NCBI RefSeq assembly: GCF_012927645.1
Contig: NZ_JABBMT010000035.1
Span: 1-35,333, forward strand
Source: Pseudoalteromonas arctica
GTDB taxonomy: Bacteria; Pseudomonadota; Gammaproteobacteria; Enterobacterales; Alteromonadaceae
Length of the DNA stretch: 35,333 bases
Reading direction: 5' to 3'
Made by a program: the position numbers and the translations under genes. The notes beneath the pieces are model-generated. The model saw only the letters and a program-made list of their open reading frames with translations, ran no database searches and had not been told where the DNA came from. This document shows positions 8,110-17,781 of the stretch, in pieces; the first letter of the stretch is position 1; every line of letters starts with the position of its first letter.

Positions 8110-10623
8110 TTAATTTTTGCTATTGCTTGCGGCTGTGTCGGCTGTTGTTAATGCTTCCAAATGCCAAATATCTGCACTGTATTGGCTGATCGTTCTATCA
8201 CTTGAAAAAGTACCACTGGCTGCGGTATTTAAAATACTCATCTGCGTCCAATGTTGTTGATCTTGATAAGCGTGTTCAACCGCCTTTTGTGCTTGTACAA
8301 AGCTATCAAAATCGTGGGCAACCAACCAAGGATCATGTGGGCTTTTGATTGCACCAATAATATCGTCAAATAAACCAGGTTCGAATAAATTAAAGTGTCC
8401 ACTTTCAAGTAATTGCATAACATTTAGTAAGTCGGGCGTATTATGAATAATATGTAATGGGTTGTAGCTTTGTTTTATTCCCTCAATTTGTTCAGCTTGT
8501 GCGCCGAATAAGAAGAAGTTGTCAGCTCCTACTGCATTGCGGATCTCTATATTTGCGCCATCTAAAGTGCCAATCGTCAACGCCCCATTCATCATAAACT
8601 TCATATTACCAGTACCAGATGCTTCTTTACCTGCGGTTGAAATTTGTTCAGACAAGTCTGTTGCGGGGCAAATAGTTTCCATTGCTGTAACATTATAATT
8701 TGGTAGAAATGCCACCCGTAAATAAGGCTGAGCAAGCGGGTCTTTGTTGATCACATCTGCAACATTATTAATTAACTTAATAATACGCTTAGCCATGTAA
8801 TAACCCGGCGCGGCTTTTCCTCCTAGTAATACACAGCGTGGTACTAAATTGGCGGTATCGCCACGGCGGATCCGGTCATACAGGTAGATAATGTGTAATA
8901 CATTCAGTAATTGGCGCTTATACTCATGAATTCGTTTAACTTGCACATCAAATAACATACTAGTATCAAATTCAACACCACAGCGCGCTTTGACTAAATC
9001 AACTAAGCGTTGTTTGTTTTCAAGTTTGACGCTTTGCCATTGTTTATGGAATTTAACATCATCATAATAGCGGCGTAGTTGACTAATTTGCGCAAAATCC
9101 CCCACCCAATCTTGACCAATTTTTTCACCAATCAATTGAGTTAGTTTGGGGTTACAATGAGCTACCCACCGCCTTGGTGTTACACCATTCGTTTTATTGT
9201 TGAATTTTTCAGGCCACAATTCATAAAAAGTTTTAAACAAACCTTCTTTAAGTAACTCAGTGTGCAGAGCTGCTACGCCATTAACTGAGAAACTGCCGAC
9301 AATTGCTAAGTATGCCATCCGTACTTGTGGATCTGAGCCTTCTTCAATTAAAGACAATGCTTGTTGTTTTGCAACATCACCCGGCCACGCTAACGCAACT
9401 TGAGCAAGAAAACGCGCGTTTATTTCATAAATTATTTCAAGAATACGCGGTAATAAACGCGAAAATAACGATACAGACCATTTTTCGAGCGCTTCTGGAA
9501 GTAACGTATGATTAGTGTACGCCATGGTGTGTGTGGTGATCTGCCATGCAGCATCCCAATCCAAGTCATAATCATCAATCAGCAATCGCATTAACTCTGC
9601 AACAGCAATACTCGGGTGGGTATCATTCAGTTGAAAAACATGAAAATCAGCAAAATCACTAAACTTTTCACCATGCTGTGATACCCATAGTTCAACAATA
9701 TCTTGTAAGCTCGCTGACGATAAGAAGTATTGCTGCCTTAAACGTAGCTCTTTACCATTTTCGCTGCTGTCATTAGGATAAAGTACCATGGTAATTTGTT
9801 CGGCAAGATTTTTATGCGCGACGGCTTCTGAGTAACTACCGGCGTTAAACTCACCTAAATCAAACTCATCAGTGGCTTCTGATTTCCAGAGTCTTAGGGT
9901 GTTAACTATATTATTTTTATAGCCTGGGATCGGCACATCATAAGGTACAGCTAATACATCTTCAGTATCTAACCACTGGCGATGAATGCGTCCGCTCTTA
10001 TCAGTATAACTTTCAACATGGCCAAAAAACTTAACACGCTTGGCTTGCTCTGGTGCACTCAGCTCCCATGGGTGTCCTTCACGTAACCAATTATCAGGCT
10101 GCTCTATTTGATGACCATTTTCAATTGACTGGTTAAACATGCCGTATTCATAACGAATACCATAACCAGTTACTGGTAACGCTAAACTCGCACAACTATC
10201 TAAAAAACACGCAGCAAGCCGACCTAAGCCACCATTACCCAAACCAGCATCGTGTTCAGCTTGTGTAACATGTTCAATGTGAGCGCAATAATTATTAAGT
10301 GCAAGTTTGACTTGCTCGTCTAAGTCTAAATTTAAAATGGCATTACCTAATGTTCGGCCCATCAAAAACTCAAGTGATATATAAGCCGTTTTACGGCGCT
10401 TTTCACTGTGCATTTGCTGTTTTGTCGCTCGGCAACGAGCGACTAATCGATCGCGAATTGTCAACGCTAATGCATTATACAAATACAGTTGAGACTTACC
10501 GACTTTATCGCGCCCAAGGGTATAATAGAAATGGCGTGATAAATCATCTTCAAGCGTACTTTCATCTATTAAAGGGGCATCTTGCCACCCTTTAGCAACA
10601 CACATTTGTTCACTATTAGCCAT
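8110..10623 (-). CDS. glgP: Glycogen/maltodextrin phosphorylase (GT35)
   Basis: This PLP-dependent enzyme releases glucose-1-phosphate from non-reducing ends of alpha-1,4-glucans. The 837-residue length matches bacterial GlgP/MalP (about 800-815). N-terminal family blocks include AYISLEFLMGRTLGNAI, GLGNGGLGRLAACFLDS and GYGIRYEYGMF. The PLP site EASGTGNMKFMMNGALTIGT starts at residue 667, with K675 as the expected Schiff-base lysine. KRIHEYKRQLLN is also present. The start ATG overlaps the glgX stop by 8 bases, so the two are translationally coupled, and glgC follows after 14 bases. Whether it prefers glycogen or maltodextrin cannot be read from sequence; its place between glgX and glgC favours a glycogen role. 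The last 12 residues are a short Ala/Thr/Ser/Asn tail. Confidence 0.96.
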   Translation of the reverse strand: MANSEQMCVAKGWQDAPLIDESTLEDDLSRHFYYTLGRDKVGKSQLYLYNALALTIRDRLVARCRATKQQMHSEKRRKTAYISLEFLMGRTLGNAILNLDLDEQVKLALNNYCAHIEHVTQAEHDAGLGNGGLGRLAACFLDSCASLALPVTGYGIRYEYGMFNQSIENGHQIEQPDNWLREGHPWELSAPEQAKRVKFFGHVESYTDKSGRIHRQWLDTEDVLAVPYDVPIPGYKNNIVNTLRLWKSEATDEFDLGEFNAGSYSEAVAHKNLAEQITMVLYPNDSSENGKELRLRQQYFLSSASLQDIVELWVSQHGEKFSDFADFHVFQLNDTHPSIAVAELMRLLIDDYDLDWDAAWQITTHTMAYTNHTLLPEALEKWSVSLFSRLLPRILEIIYEINARFLAQVALAWPGDVAKQQALSLIEEGSDPQVRMAYLAIVGSFSVNGVAALHTELLKEGLFKTFYELWPEKFNNKTNGVTPRRWVAHCNPKLTQLIGEKIGQDWVGDFAQISQLRRYYDDVKFHKQWQSVKLENKQRLVDLVKARCGVEFDTSMLFDVQVKRIHEYKRQLLNVLHIIYLYDRIRRGDTANLVPRCVLLGGKAAPGYYMAKRIIKLINNVADVINKDPLAQPYLRVAFLPNYNVTAMETICPATDLSEQISTAGKEASGTGNMKFMMNGALTIGTLDGANIEIRNAVGADNFFLFGAQAEQIEGIKQSYNPLHIIHNTPDLLNVMQLLESGHFNLFEPGLFDDIIGAIKSPHDPWLVAHDFDSFVQAQKAVEHAYQDQQHWTQMSILNTAASGTFSSDRTISQYSADIWHLEALTTADTAASNSKN

Positions 10624-12673
10624 TACATTCGTCCTCTAAATTGGCTGTAAAAACCCAACTGCTTTGTGCAGCAACCTCAAACTGTTCTGTATTTTTTACC
10701 ATTGCTTGATCAACACTGCTCAGCGCTAAACGCCATCCCGATAAGTCGTGATTTGCAGGTAATTGACATTTAACCGCCACATTACTGGCATTCAAAATAA
10801 TGAGTAATGCCGTATTTAGTTGTGTATCTCTTAAGCTGTACATCAAAAACTGTTTTGAGCCATCATGCCAATCACTTTCTTGCATGGCTTGGCTTTGCTC
10901 GGTATACCAATCAACACTAAATCGTTTATCGCTATCGTGTAAAAATACACTGTGTTTAAACACACTGTGTTGCTTTCGTAAGGTCAATACATCATCAATA
11001 AAGCCAATAAGGCTGTGGCTACGCTGCGAGTCTTTCCATGCTAGCCAACTGGTGCGGTTATTTTGACAATAAGCGTTATTATTCCCCCCTTGCGAGTGCC
11101 CCATTTCACTGCCTGATGACAGCATAGGCACCCCTTTGGAAAGTAATAAGGTAAGTAGAAAGTTTTTTTGTTGTTGTAACCGTATGGAGGTAATTTTTAA
11201 ATCATCAGTAAAGCCTTCAATACCGCAATTGAATGAATAATTGGCACTGTGACCATCGCGGTTTTGTTCACCATTTGCTTCGTTATGCTTTTGCTCGTAA
11301 CTCACTAAATCGGTTAAGGTAAAGCCATCATGACTGGTTATAAAGTTAATACTATTCAATGGCCCACGGTGATTATGATCAAACAAGTCAACAGAGCCAT
11401 GTAAACGTTTAGCAAGATCAGCCAGCTGATTGTGCTGCCCTTGCCAAAAGCGCCTAACAACATCACGGTATTTATCATTCCATTCACGCCAAGGCGCAGG
11501 AAATGCCCCTAATTGATAGCCACCAGGGCCTATGTCCCAAGGCTCAGCAATTAATTTCACTTGGCTTAATACTGGATCTTGATTGATTGCTTGTAAAAAA
11601 CTATGGGTTTGACTAAAGCCATGCGGCGTACGCCCAAGAATGGTGGCTAAATCAAACCTAAAACCATCAACCCCCATTATTTCTACCCAATAACGTAAGC
11701 TATCGAGTACCATTTTCAAACTAAATGGGTCGTCTATATTTAAGGTATTACCACACCCTGTGTCATTGATGTACACTTGCGGGTTATCGTTAACACTGCG
11801 GTAATAGCCCGGATTATTTAAACCGCGCCAAGATAACAAAGGGCCATCGCTGCCGGCCTCTGCGGTGTGGTTATAAACCACATCTAGAATCACTTCGATA
11901 CCCGCTTGATGTAGTTTAGTAACCATTTGCTGAAACTCGCCAATTTCATCAGTTACTAAATAATCTTTATTTGGTGTGAAGAAATTTAATGTATTGTAAC
12001 CCCAGTAGTTTTGCAGACCTTTTGCGGTTAAAAACTGTTCGCTAATAAAGCTATGTACCGGTAATAATTCTAAAGTGGTTATCCCAAGTGTACGTAAATG
12101 CTCTATAAAGCTGGGATGACTCAAGCCCAAATAAGTACCTTGTAGCTGACTTGGAATAGAGGGATGTCGTGCTGTGGCGCCTTTAACGTGACATTCATAA
12201 ATAACCGTTTCTCCCCAGCTATGGCTCGGCTTTTTACCTTGATAAGGCTGCAACTGCGTAACTTTAGATTTAGGGATATCAATGGCGTTATTGACCGCAC
12301 TCACAGTACCTTTTGGCATTTGCCCGTAGTGGCGTTCACTCCAGGTAAACTCACCAAATAAATCTTTTGCGTAGGGGTCAATTAACAATTTTTGGCTATT
12401 AAAAAACAACCCTTTTTTAGGTTGATATTCCCCTTCTGCGCGATAACCATAAAGCGTACCCACAGCCAGTGGGGTTATATGCAAACTCCATATCCCCCCT
12501 TCATTATTATTCATTGCTAACTTTAAAACTTCGGTATGACCACCGGCATCAAATAAACACACATACAGCTGTTTCGCCAATGGTGCATAAACGGCAAAAT
12601 TTACGCCGTTTGTCAGTACACTGGCTCCCAGTGGAAAGGTTTGTCCTTTATTTAATGCAATCGATAAACTCAT
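10616..12673 (-). CDS. glgX: Glycogen debranching enzyme, isoamylase type (GH13)
   Basis: GlgX hydrolyses alpha-1,6 branch points of limit dextrins left by GlgP. The 685-residue protein has an N-terminal CBM48/early-set domain (about 10-110; TFPLGASVLTNGVNFAVYAP). The GH13 barrel shows VILDVVYNHTAEA (about 261), GVDGFRFDLATILGR with nucleophile D341, LIAEPWDIGPGGY with acid/base E377, and ITSHDGFTLTDLV with D449. YEQKHNEANGEQNRDG is typical of the GlgX subgroup. A C-terminal beta domain (about 600-680) completes it. The start overlaps the glgB 3' end by 26 bases and the stop overlaps glgP by 8, indicating tight coupling. E. coli GlgX is 657 residues. Confidence 0.96.
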   Translation of the reverse strand: MSLSIALNKGQTFPLGASVLTNGVNFAVYAPLAKQLYVCLFDAGGHTEVLKLAMNNNEGGIWSLHITPLAVGTLYGYRAEGEYQPKKGLFFNSQKLLIDPYAKDLFGEFTWSERHYGQMPKGTVSAVNNAIDIPKSKVTQLQPYQGKKPSHSWGETVIYECHVKGATARHPSIPSQLQGTYLGLSHPSFIEHLRTLGITTLELLPVHSFISEQFLTAKGLQNYWGYNTLNFFTPNKDYLVTDEIGEFQQMVTKLHQAGIEVILDVVYNHTAEAGSDGPLLSWRGLNNPGYYRSVNDNPQVYINDTGCGNTLNIDDPFSLKMVLDSLRYWVEIMGVDGFRFDLATILGRTPHGFSQTHSFLQAINQDPVLSQVKLIAEPWDIGPGGYQLGAFPAPWREWNDKYRDVVRRFWQGQHNQLADLAKRLHGSVDLFDHNHRGPLNSINFITSHDGFTLTDLVSYEQKHNEANGEQNRDGHSANYSFNCGIEGFTDDLKITSIRLQQQKNFLLTLLLSKGVPMLSSGSEMGHSQGGNNNAYCQNNRTSWLAWKDSQRSHSLIGFIDDVLTLRKQHSVFKHSVFLHDSDKRFSVDWYTEQSQAMQESDWHDGSKQFLMYSLRDTQLNTALLIILNASNVAVKCQLPANHDLSGWRLALSSVDQAMVKNTEQFEVAAQSSWVFTANLEDECNG

Positions 12674-14885
12674 CAGCCACCCTTTTTAAATAAACAGTCG
12701 CAAGCGCTGGCAGTGAGAGTTTAATGCTATGTTGATGCCCATGACTCGGAGTCGCCGCACTGGTTGTTTTAGCTGATCGCCCACATACTTGTACGCCCGA
12801 ACCAAATAGCTGTTCGTCATCGGTATTTAAAATTACTTCAAATGCACCTGAGCTTGGTACACCAATACAATAATCATGATAGACCGTTGGCGTGAGGTTA
12901 CTTATCACAACCACGTAATCACTGGCTTTCTTAGCAAAGCGAATAAAACTAAAAATACTCTGTTGGGCATTTTGATGATCAATCCAGCTAAAACCTGACG
13001 GCTCAGTATCTAACTGATGTAAAGCTGGCACATCGCGATATACTTTATTGAGCTGCGCGATAGTTCGTTGCACACCTTGATGCGATAGATGCTCAAGCAA
13101 ATGCCAATCAATTGATTGATCATGATTCCACTCACTACGCTGGGCAATCTCGCCGCCCATAAACAGTAATTTTTTGCCCGGATGCGCCCACATAAATGCA
13201 TAGTACGCGCGTAAATTTGCAAATTTTTGCCAATCATCTCCCGGCATTTTTTCAATTAATGAGCCTTTACCATGCACCACTTCATCATGACTCAAAGGTA
13301 AAATATAATTTTCACTGTAGGCATACACCATCGAAAACGTTAATTCGTGGTGATGATGCTGGCGATATAAAGGGTCGCGTTGCATATAGTGAAGGCTGTC
13401 GTTCATCCAGCCCATATTCCACTTGTAGCCAAATCCTAGGCCATCATGATTCACCTGACGGGTAACACCTGGCCACGCCGTTGACTCTTCAGCCACCATC
13501 ATAATGCAGGGGTTATTAGCATAACAACGTAAGTTAACTTGCTTTAAACACTCAATAGCACCGAGGTTTTCACGTCCACCATACTTATTGGGGATCCACT
13601 GTCCATTTTCACGACTGTAATCAAGGTACAGCATCGAGGCCACCGCATCGACACGTAGCCCATCAATGGCAAATTCTTCTAACCAATACATGGCATTCGC
13701 AACTAAAAAGCTGCGAACCTCTGGTCGATCATAGTTATAGATATAGGTATTCCAATCTGGATGGAAACCTTGGCGCACATCAGCATGTTCAAATAAATGT
13801 GTGCCATCAAAACGATGTAAGCCATGCGGATCACTTGGGAAGTGGCCTGGAACCCAATCAATGAGTAAACCAATATTAGCTTGGTGGCATTGCTCTACAA
13901 AATAACGAAAATCATCCAAACCACCAAAACGACTCGTAGGAGCAAATAAGCCAACCGGCTGATACCCCCACGAACCATCAAATGGAAATTCACTGATCGG
14001 CATAAGTTGGATATGCGTAAAACCTTGTTCCGTAACATAACTAATTAATCGCTGCGCTAATTCTTGGTAAGTTAAGTAACGATCTCCCTCTTCTCGCTGC
14101 CAAGAACCTAAATGCACTTCATAGATAGAAATAGGTGCATCAATCGCGTTGCGTTTAACACGCTGACATTGCATTTTATCCGTTAGTTTAATTGCAGCTG
14201 GATGCCTTTGAAGTACAGACGCAGTGCCTGGCGCTTGCTGCATTTTAAATGCAAAGGGATCAGCCTTTTCGAGCACTTCCCCACTGAGTGTTGTTATCGA
14301 AAACTTATAACACTGACCTTCTTTAAGTTCTGGAATAAACAAATCCCAGACCCCCGAAGCTGGATTAAAACGCATAAAGTGCTGGTTTTGCTGCCAATGA
14401 TTAAACTCACCAATAACAGAAATACTGCTAGCATTAGGTGCCCAAACACTAAAACGTACACCTGCAACACCTCTAAAATCAATAAAGTGGGCACCAAGAT
14501 GGCGATATGCGTGCTCTAATGTGCCTTCATTAAATAAGTACATAGCACTATCATCTAGGCTGCTATCAAAGCCATACACATCCTCACAAATAACCTGGCA
14601 ATCACTGTAATCAATCACTAGCTGATAAGCTGAAATATCTTGATTACGACATTGTGTTATAAATAAGTCTGAATCACCATAGCGTGTGCTAACAACCATT
14701 TGCTTAGCCAGTTTAATCGTTAATTTTACAGCCCCCGGTATATAACAACGTATTTCACTGTGCGTGTCAGAAATTGCATGCATACCTAAAAAACTAAACG
14801 GGTCTTTGAAACAACCACGTCTTAAAGCATTAACTTGTTGATCATAGTGCTGTGACTTTGCGGTTTGACGAACAATACGGTTCAT
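12648..14885 (-). CDS. glgB: 1,4-alpha-glucan branching enzyme (GH13)
   Basis: GlgB cuts an alpha-1,4 chain and re-attaches it through an alpha-1,6 bond. The 745-residue protein is the long form (E. coli 728). It has an extra N-terminal N1 domain (about 20-120, DPFSFLGMH near 28) and a CBM48 domain (about 125-225, with FSVWAPNASSISVIGEFNHW). The catalytic barrel shows LMPISEFPFDGSWGYQPVG, IDGLRVDAVASMLYLDY with D413, MMVAEESTAWPGV with E466, and LPLSHDEVVHGKGSL with D534. A C-terminal beta domain ends the protein. The malQ stop and glgB start form TAAATG with no spacing. All catalytic residues are intact. Confidence 0.97.
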   Translation of the reverse strand: MNRIVRQTAKSQHYDQQVNALRRGCFKDPFSFLGMHAISDTHSEIRCYIPGAVKLTIKLAKQMVVSTRYGDSDLFITQCRNQDISAYQLVIDYSDCQVICEDVYGFDSSLDDSAMYLFNEGTLEHAYRHLGAHFIDFRGVAGVRFSVWAPNASSISVIGEFNHWQQNQHFMRFNPASGVWDLFIPELKEGQCYKFSITTLSGEVLEKADPFAFKMQQAPGTASVLQRHPAAIKLTDKMQCQRVKRNAIDAPISIYEVHLGSWQREEGDRYLTYQELAQRLISYVTEQGFTHIQLMPISEFPFDGSWGYQPVGLFAPTSRFGGLDDFRYFVEQCHQANIGLLIDWVPGHFPSDPHGLHRFDGTHLFEHADVRQGFHPDWNTYIYNYDRPEVRSFLVANAMYWLEEFAIDGLRVDAVASMLYLDYSRENGQWIPNKYGGRENLGAIECLKQVNLRCYANNPCIMMVAEESTAWPGVTRQVNHDGLGFGYKWNMGWMNDSLHYMQRDPLYRQHHHHELTFSMVYAYSENYILPLSHDEVVHGKGSLIEKMPGDDWQKFANLRAYYAFMWAHPGKKLLFMGGEIAQRSEWNHDQSIDWHLLEHLSHQGVQRTIAQLNKVYRDVPALHQLDTEPSGFSWIDHQNAQQSIFSFIRFAKKASDYVVVISNLTPTVYHDYCIGVPSSGAFEVILNTDDEQLFGSGVQVCGRSAKTTSAATPSHGHQHSIKLSLPALATVYLKRVADEFIDCIK

Positions 14886-16883
14886 TTAATTAGTCCTTAT
14901 GGCGTTAATCGCACTGAGAAATGCACTGTGGTTTGTTAATATTTGTTCACATGAATGCGTTAATACTCGACGCCAATTAGGGTATTCTTGATCCGTTCCA
15001 GGAATATTTACAGGTAACGTTTGCTCATCTAAATCATCGAGCTGAATAGTAAATAACCGCGCTGGTGCAGCGGCCAAACCTAGCATAAGCGCCTGATAGA
15101 CCTCACTTGCTGTACTATGCAAAAATAATGTGTGTGCTGCACATCCTGAAAGAAAGCGTAGTAGTCGTTGCTTTTCAATATCTCGCTCTACACGCAGTTG
15201 AATTAATTGTTGTTCATCTATTAATTGATATTTTAATTTCAAGGTAAGATCCCCCCCCTGCCACCAACCAAAAAAAGGGGGGACATCATGATTTGCAACC
15301 ATTAATAATGATTGTGCTGCAAATGACTGCGGCCTTAAAAATTCACCTTGATAATCTTTTTCAAAATAGAATAAGCTATTTGAAAATATTGCTTTATCAG
15401 CTAATGCGGCTTTTACTTCTGGTGGTACAACCCCGAGGTCTTCACCAATGACAATACATTGATTCAAATGGGATTCTATTGTCAGTACCGCTAATAAATG
15501 CTCAAAAGGATAATACACATAGCAACCATCTTGTTGCTGTTGATGTTCAAAACACCACCATAAACGGCGGATCGCCATAACATGGTCAATACGTAAGCCA
15601 CCGACGTTTTCCATATTGGTACGGATCAATGATCGGTAATAACTAAAATTATTATCACTGAGTTTAATGGGATTCAGTGCCGGCAATCCCCAATTCTGAC
15701 CATGCTCGGCCCATGGATCAGGCGGTGCGCCTACATAAGCAGAATCGGTAAATAACGATTGTTGATTGATAAATTCGCTACCATCACCGGCGCATCCCAC
15801 CGCTAAATCATTGATCAAACCAATACTCATACCCTGCTCTCGGGCGGTAGTTTGGCATAACTTTAATTGCACATATGCTTGCCATTGCAAGTAGTAAGCA
15901 AAGTCGTTGTCAGTAACTTTTAAGGTCGCAAGTGTCGCGCCATGCTGTTGACAAAAATCACGAAAGCATTGTTTACGGTGCTCACTCCCATACATACAAA
16001 AATGCTGGTATAGCAAGTTAAAGGCTGCGTATTTAAATTCACTCACCGCACTGTAATTAATATACTGAGGCTGCTGAGTCCGCTTTTTAAAGTCACTCGC
16101 ATAGCTACTTTGTAGATACTCAGTAATATGAGGGTTATTAATGCTATCATCGCATAAATCAATCGATATATAGAGTGGGTTTAATAACGCGCGATTATTA
16201 GGACTGTAAGGACTTGCTCGCTCTGGTTGCTCAGAAAATAATAGATGCAGTGGATTGAGTAAAATATAATCCAATTTATGACTGGCTGCTTGCGCGGTCA
16301 ACGCTAATAAATCGGCAAAATCACCTATCCCTAGTGCTGCATTATTTTTTAAACTATAAAGTTGAATGGAAAGCCCGCTGTGCTTGTTATCTGTCACTTG
16401 AAAACTATATTTGGGTGTCACCCACAGTTGAGATCCAGCCGTTAAATCTGCAACATTAATGTGCGCATCATGATAACCAGTAGGCAATGCTGGAAGCGGG
16501 AAAATGAGCTCTAAATAAGTGACGCCGTTAAATAAATAATTACCACTGCATTGTAAATCAGCTAATTGGTGAGTAATGCTGGGCAAATCAAGCTGCGCAA
16601 AAGAGACGGTACATTGTTGCCCAAGCATACGCTTATCAATACGTACTTTAACAGCTGGTTGCTCAGCACATACCAAACTACAATCTGGTACAAGTTGCAG
16701 CCATTTATTGGCATCTAAGCTGATATTTAAATGCGCAATTTGGGCGTGGTCTGTAACATCAACACCACAACAACTGAGTGCCGCACTGCGGGTTGCATCG
16801 CTAAAAACCACGTGTTCACCGGTATACTTGGTGTATTCATAGCCAATACCATGTAGATAAAACAGCTGTGAAAGAGACTCCAT
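14886..16883 (-). CDS. malQ: 4-alpha-glucanotransferase (amylomaltase, GH77)
   Basis: MalQ disproportionates short maltodextrins, making chains long enough for GlgP and releasing glucose. The 665-residue protein fits proteobacterial MalQ (E. coli 694). An N-terminal accessory region (about 1-160) precedes the GH77 barrel. Visible landmarks are SIQLYSLKNNAALGIGDFAD (172-191), SPYSPNNRALLNPLYI, GLINDLAVGCAGDGSE (355-370), and GAPPDPWAEHGQNWGLP (385-401). The catalytic residues expected are D433 in GGLRIDHVM, E481 in VIGEDLGVVP and D533 in VANHDVPPF. The gene lies 10 bases after the CBM48 gene and abuts glgB. Its presence links glycogen turnover to maltodextrin recycling in one transcript. Confidence 0.95.
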   Translation of the reverse strand: MESLSQLFYLHGIGYEYTKYTGEHVVFSDATRSAALSCCGVDVTDHAQIAHLNISLDANKWLQLVPDCSLVCAEQPAVKVRIDKRMLGQQCTVSFAQLDLPSITHQLADLQCSGNYLFNGVTYLELIFPLPALPTGYHDAHINVADLTAGSQLWVTPKYSFQVTDNKHSGLSIQLYSLKNNAALGIGDFADLLALTAQAASHKLDYILLNPLHLLFSEQPERASPYSPNNRALLNPLYISIDLCDDSINNPHITEYLQSSYASDFKKRTQQPQYINYSAVSEFKYAAFNLLYQHFCMYGSEHRKQCFRDFCQQHGATLATLKVTDNDFAYYLQWQAYVQLKLCQTTAREQGMSIGLINDLAVGCAGDGSEFINQQSLFTDSAYVGAPPDPWAEHGQNWGLPALNPIKLSDNNFSYYRSLIRTNMENVGGLRIDHVMAIRRLWWCFEHQQQQDGCYVYYPFEHLLAVLTIESHLNQCIVIGEDLGVVPPEVKAALADKAIFSNSLFYFEKDYQGEFLRPQSFAAQSLLMVANHDVPPFFGWWQGGDLTLKLKYQLIDEQQLIQLRVERDIEKQRLLRFLSGCAAHTLFLHSTASEVYQALMLGLAAAPARLFTIQLDDLDEQTLPVNIPGTDQEYPNWRRVLTHSCEQILTNHSAFLSAINAIRTN

Positions 16884-16893
16884 TTACCGCGCC

Positions 16894-17193
16894 TTAAATA
16901 CGTTGTGTATTGACTATACTATTTTCTGTACCAAAGCTGTTTGCTATGTATCCATCAGCATGATGATCATTATCCCAAATAGTACCATTCACTAAATACC
17001 GAAAATGAAACTGTTGGTCGTTCGGTAAGCGCTGTTTTAACTTAAAACATTGCTCTTTCTTATTGAACTTCATAGCAACAGGTTGCCAATCTGTAAATTC
17101 ACCAACCAACTGAACTTGCTCAGCCTGAGGGTGCTGAAATTCAAATGTAACTTCAGCTTCATTTTTAGTTTTAAAAAATCGTTTATTTAACAT
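16894..17193 (-). CDS. Small stand-alone CBM48 (isoamylase early-set/AMPK-type glycogen-binding) protein
   Basis: This 99-residue protein consists almost only of a CBM48 domain. It starts MLNKRFFKTKNEAEVTFEF, then VQLVGEFTDWQPVAMKFNKK and FRYLVNGTIWDNDHHADGYI, the pattern of AMPK-beta and isoamylase glycogen-binding modules. In such domains Trp and Lys side chains stack on the glucan. There is no signal peptide or catalytic domain, so a cytoplasmic glucan-binding accessory role is inferred. The start is the ATG at 17191-17193 with GGAG six bases upstream; an in-frame TTG 19 codons earlier has no such site. It is the first gene of the glg operon, 10 bases before malQ. Small proteins of this type are known beside glycogen genes, but to my knowledge their function is not settled. 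Confidence 0.88.
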   Translation of the reverse strand: MLNKRFFKTKNEAEVTFEFQHPQAEQVQLVGEFTDWQPVAMKFNKKEQCFKLKQRLPNDQQFHFRYLVNGTIWDNDHHADGYIANSFGTENSIVNTQRI

Positions 17194-17280
17194 AATGGGC
17201 TCCAAACTAAACCTAAGGTCAATTAATCCTTGCCACAGAAGTGCGTTCAACTACTCAACATACGCAGGGCTGTAAAATGC

Positions 17281-17316
17281 ATTTTTATTAGCGCGTGTAA
17301 CTTTTCAAGCTTGAAA
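17281..17316 (-). promoter_or_regulatory. Candidate glg operon promoter with overlapping 14-bp palindrome
   Basis: On the minus strand TTGAAA (17308-17303) and AAAAAT (17286-17281) are separated by 16 bases and lie about 90 bases before the CBM48 start. The -35 element is one half of the perfect palindrome TTTCAAGCTTGAAA at 17303-17316. A dimeric repressor bound there would block the -35. The -10 match is only moderate, so start-site mapping is needed. Confidence 0.4.
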
Positions 17317-17752
17317 TTTGTTCAACTTTCAGACTGCGCTTGCTCGTTACGCTACGTTATCGCACAATTTATGTAGATAAAACACGACTATGTGCTCTGA
17401 TTTGCCTAACAATCAAACATACTGCAGTAAAAGTAACCTCGAAAAATAAACACACCTTAGTTAAACAAAGTTATATTTATGCTTTATGACAGTGCAATTA
17501 AAAAAATATCGCACCAAATACGTGCAAATCAAACACAAAACACTCACCTCATTATCACCAACTAAATAAGAGCAAGAACTAAACCAAGTTTGATCACGGT
17601 CTGAATTATGACCTTTAAAGTAGTTAACAAATAACCACGGGTAAAGTGAATTTATTTAATAATTAAATTGAGTAAACGCTCAAAAAACATCAATAAAATA
17701 ACACTCAACAAGAAAAGGGTTGCTTTTACAAGACTATTGCAAAAGAAATGTT

Positions 17753-17781
17753 TTGTCAGTGGCTGTGACAAACTATATACT
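17753..17781 (+). promoter_or_regulatory. Sigma-70-type promoter with inverted repeat, upstream of the GGDEF-EAL gene
   Basis: TTGTCA (17753-17758), a 17-base spacer and TATACT (17776-17781) make a good vegetative promoter 60 bases before the start codon. The -35 hexamer is also the left arm of a perfect inverted repeat, TTGTCA-N7-TGACAA (17753-17771). This is a plausible operator placed to block RNA polymerase. Confidence 0.55.

Noticed and set aside
5159..17193. The glycogen operon as a novel system
   Set aside because: Every enzyme is a well-known family with intact catalytic residues; only the CBM48 protein and the spacer repeat are unusual.
17654..17668. 15-bp palindrome ATTTAAT-A-ATTAAAT as a regulatory site
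   Set aside because: Composed only of A and T in an AT-rich spacer; expected by chance and not placed on a promoter.
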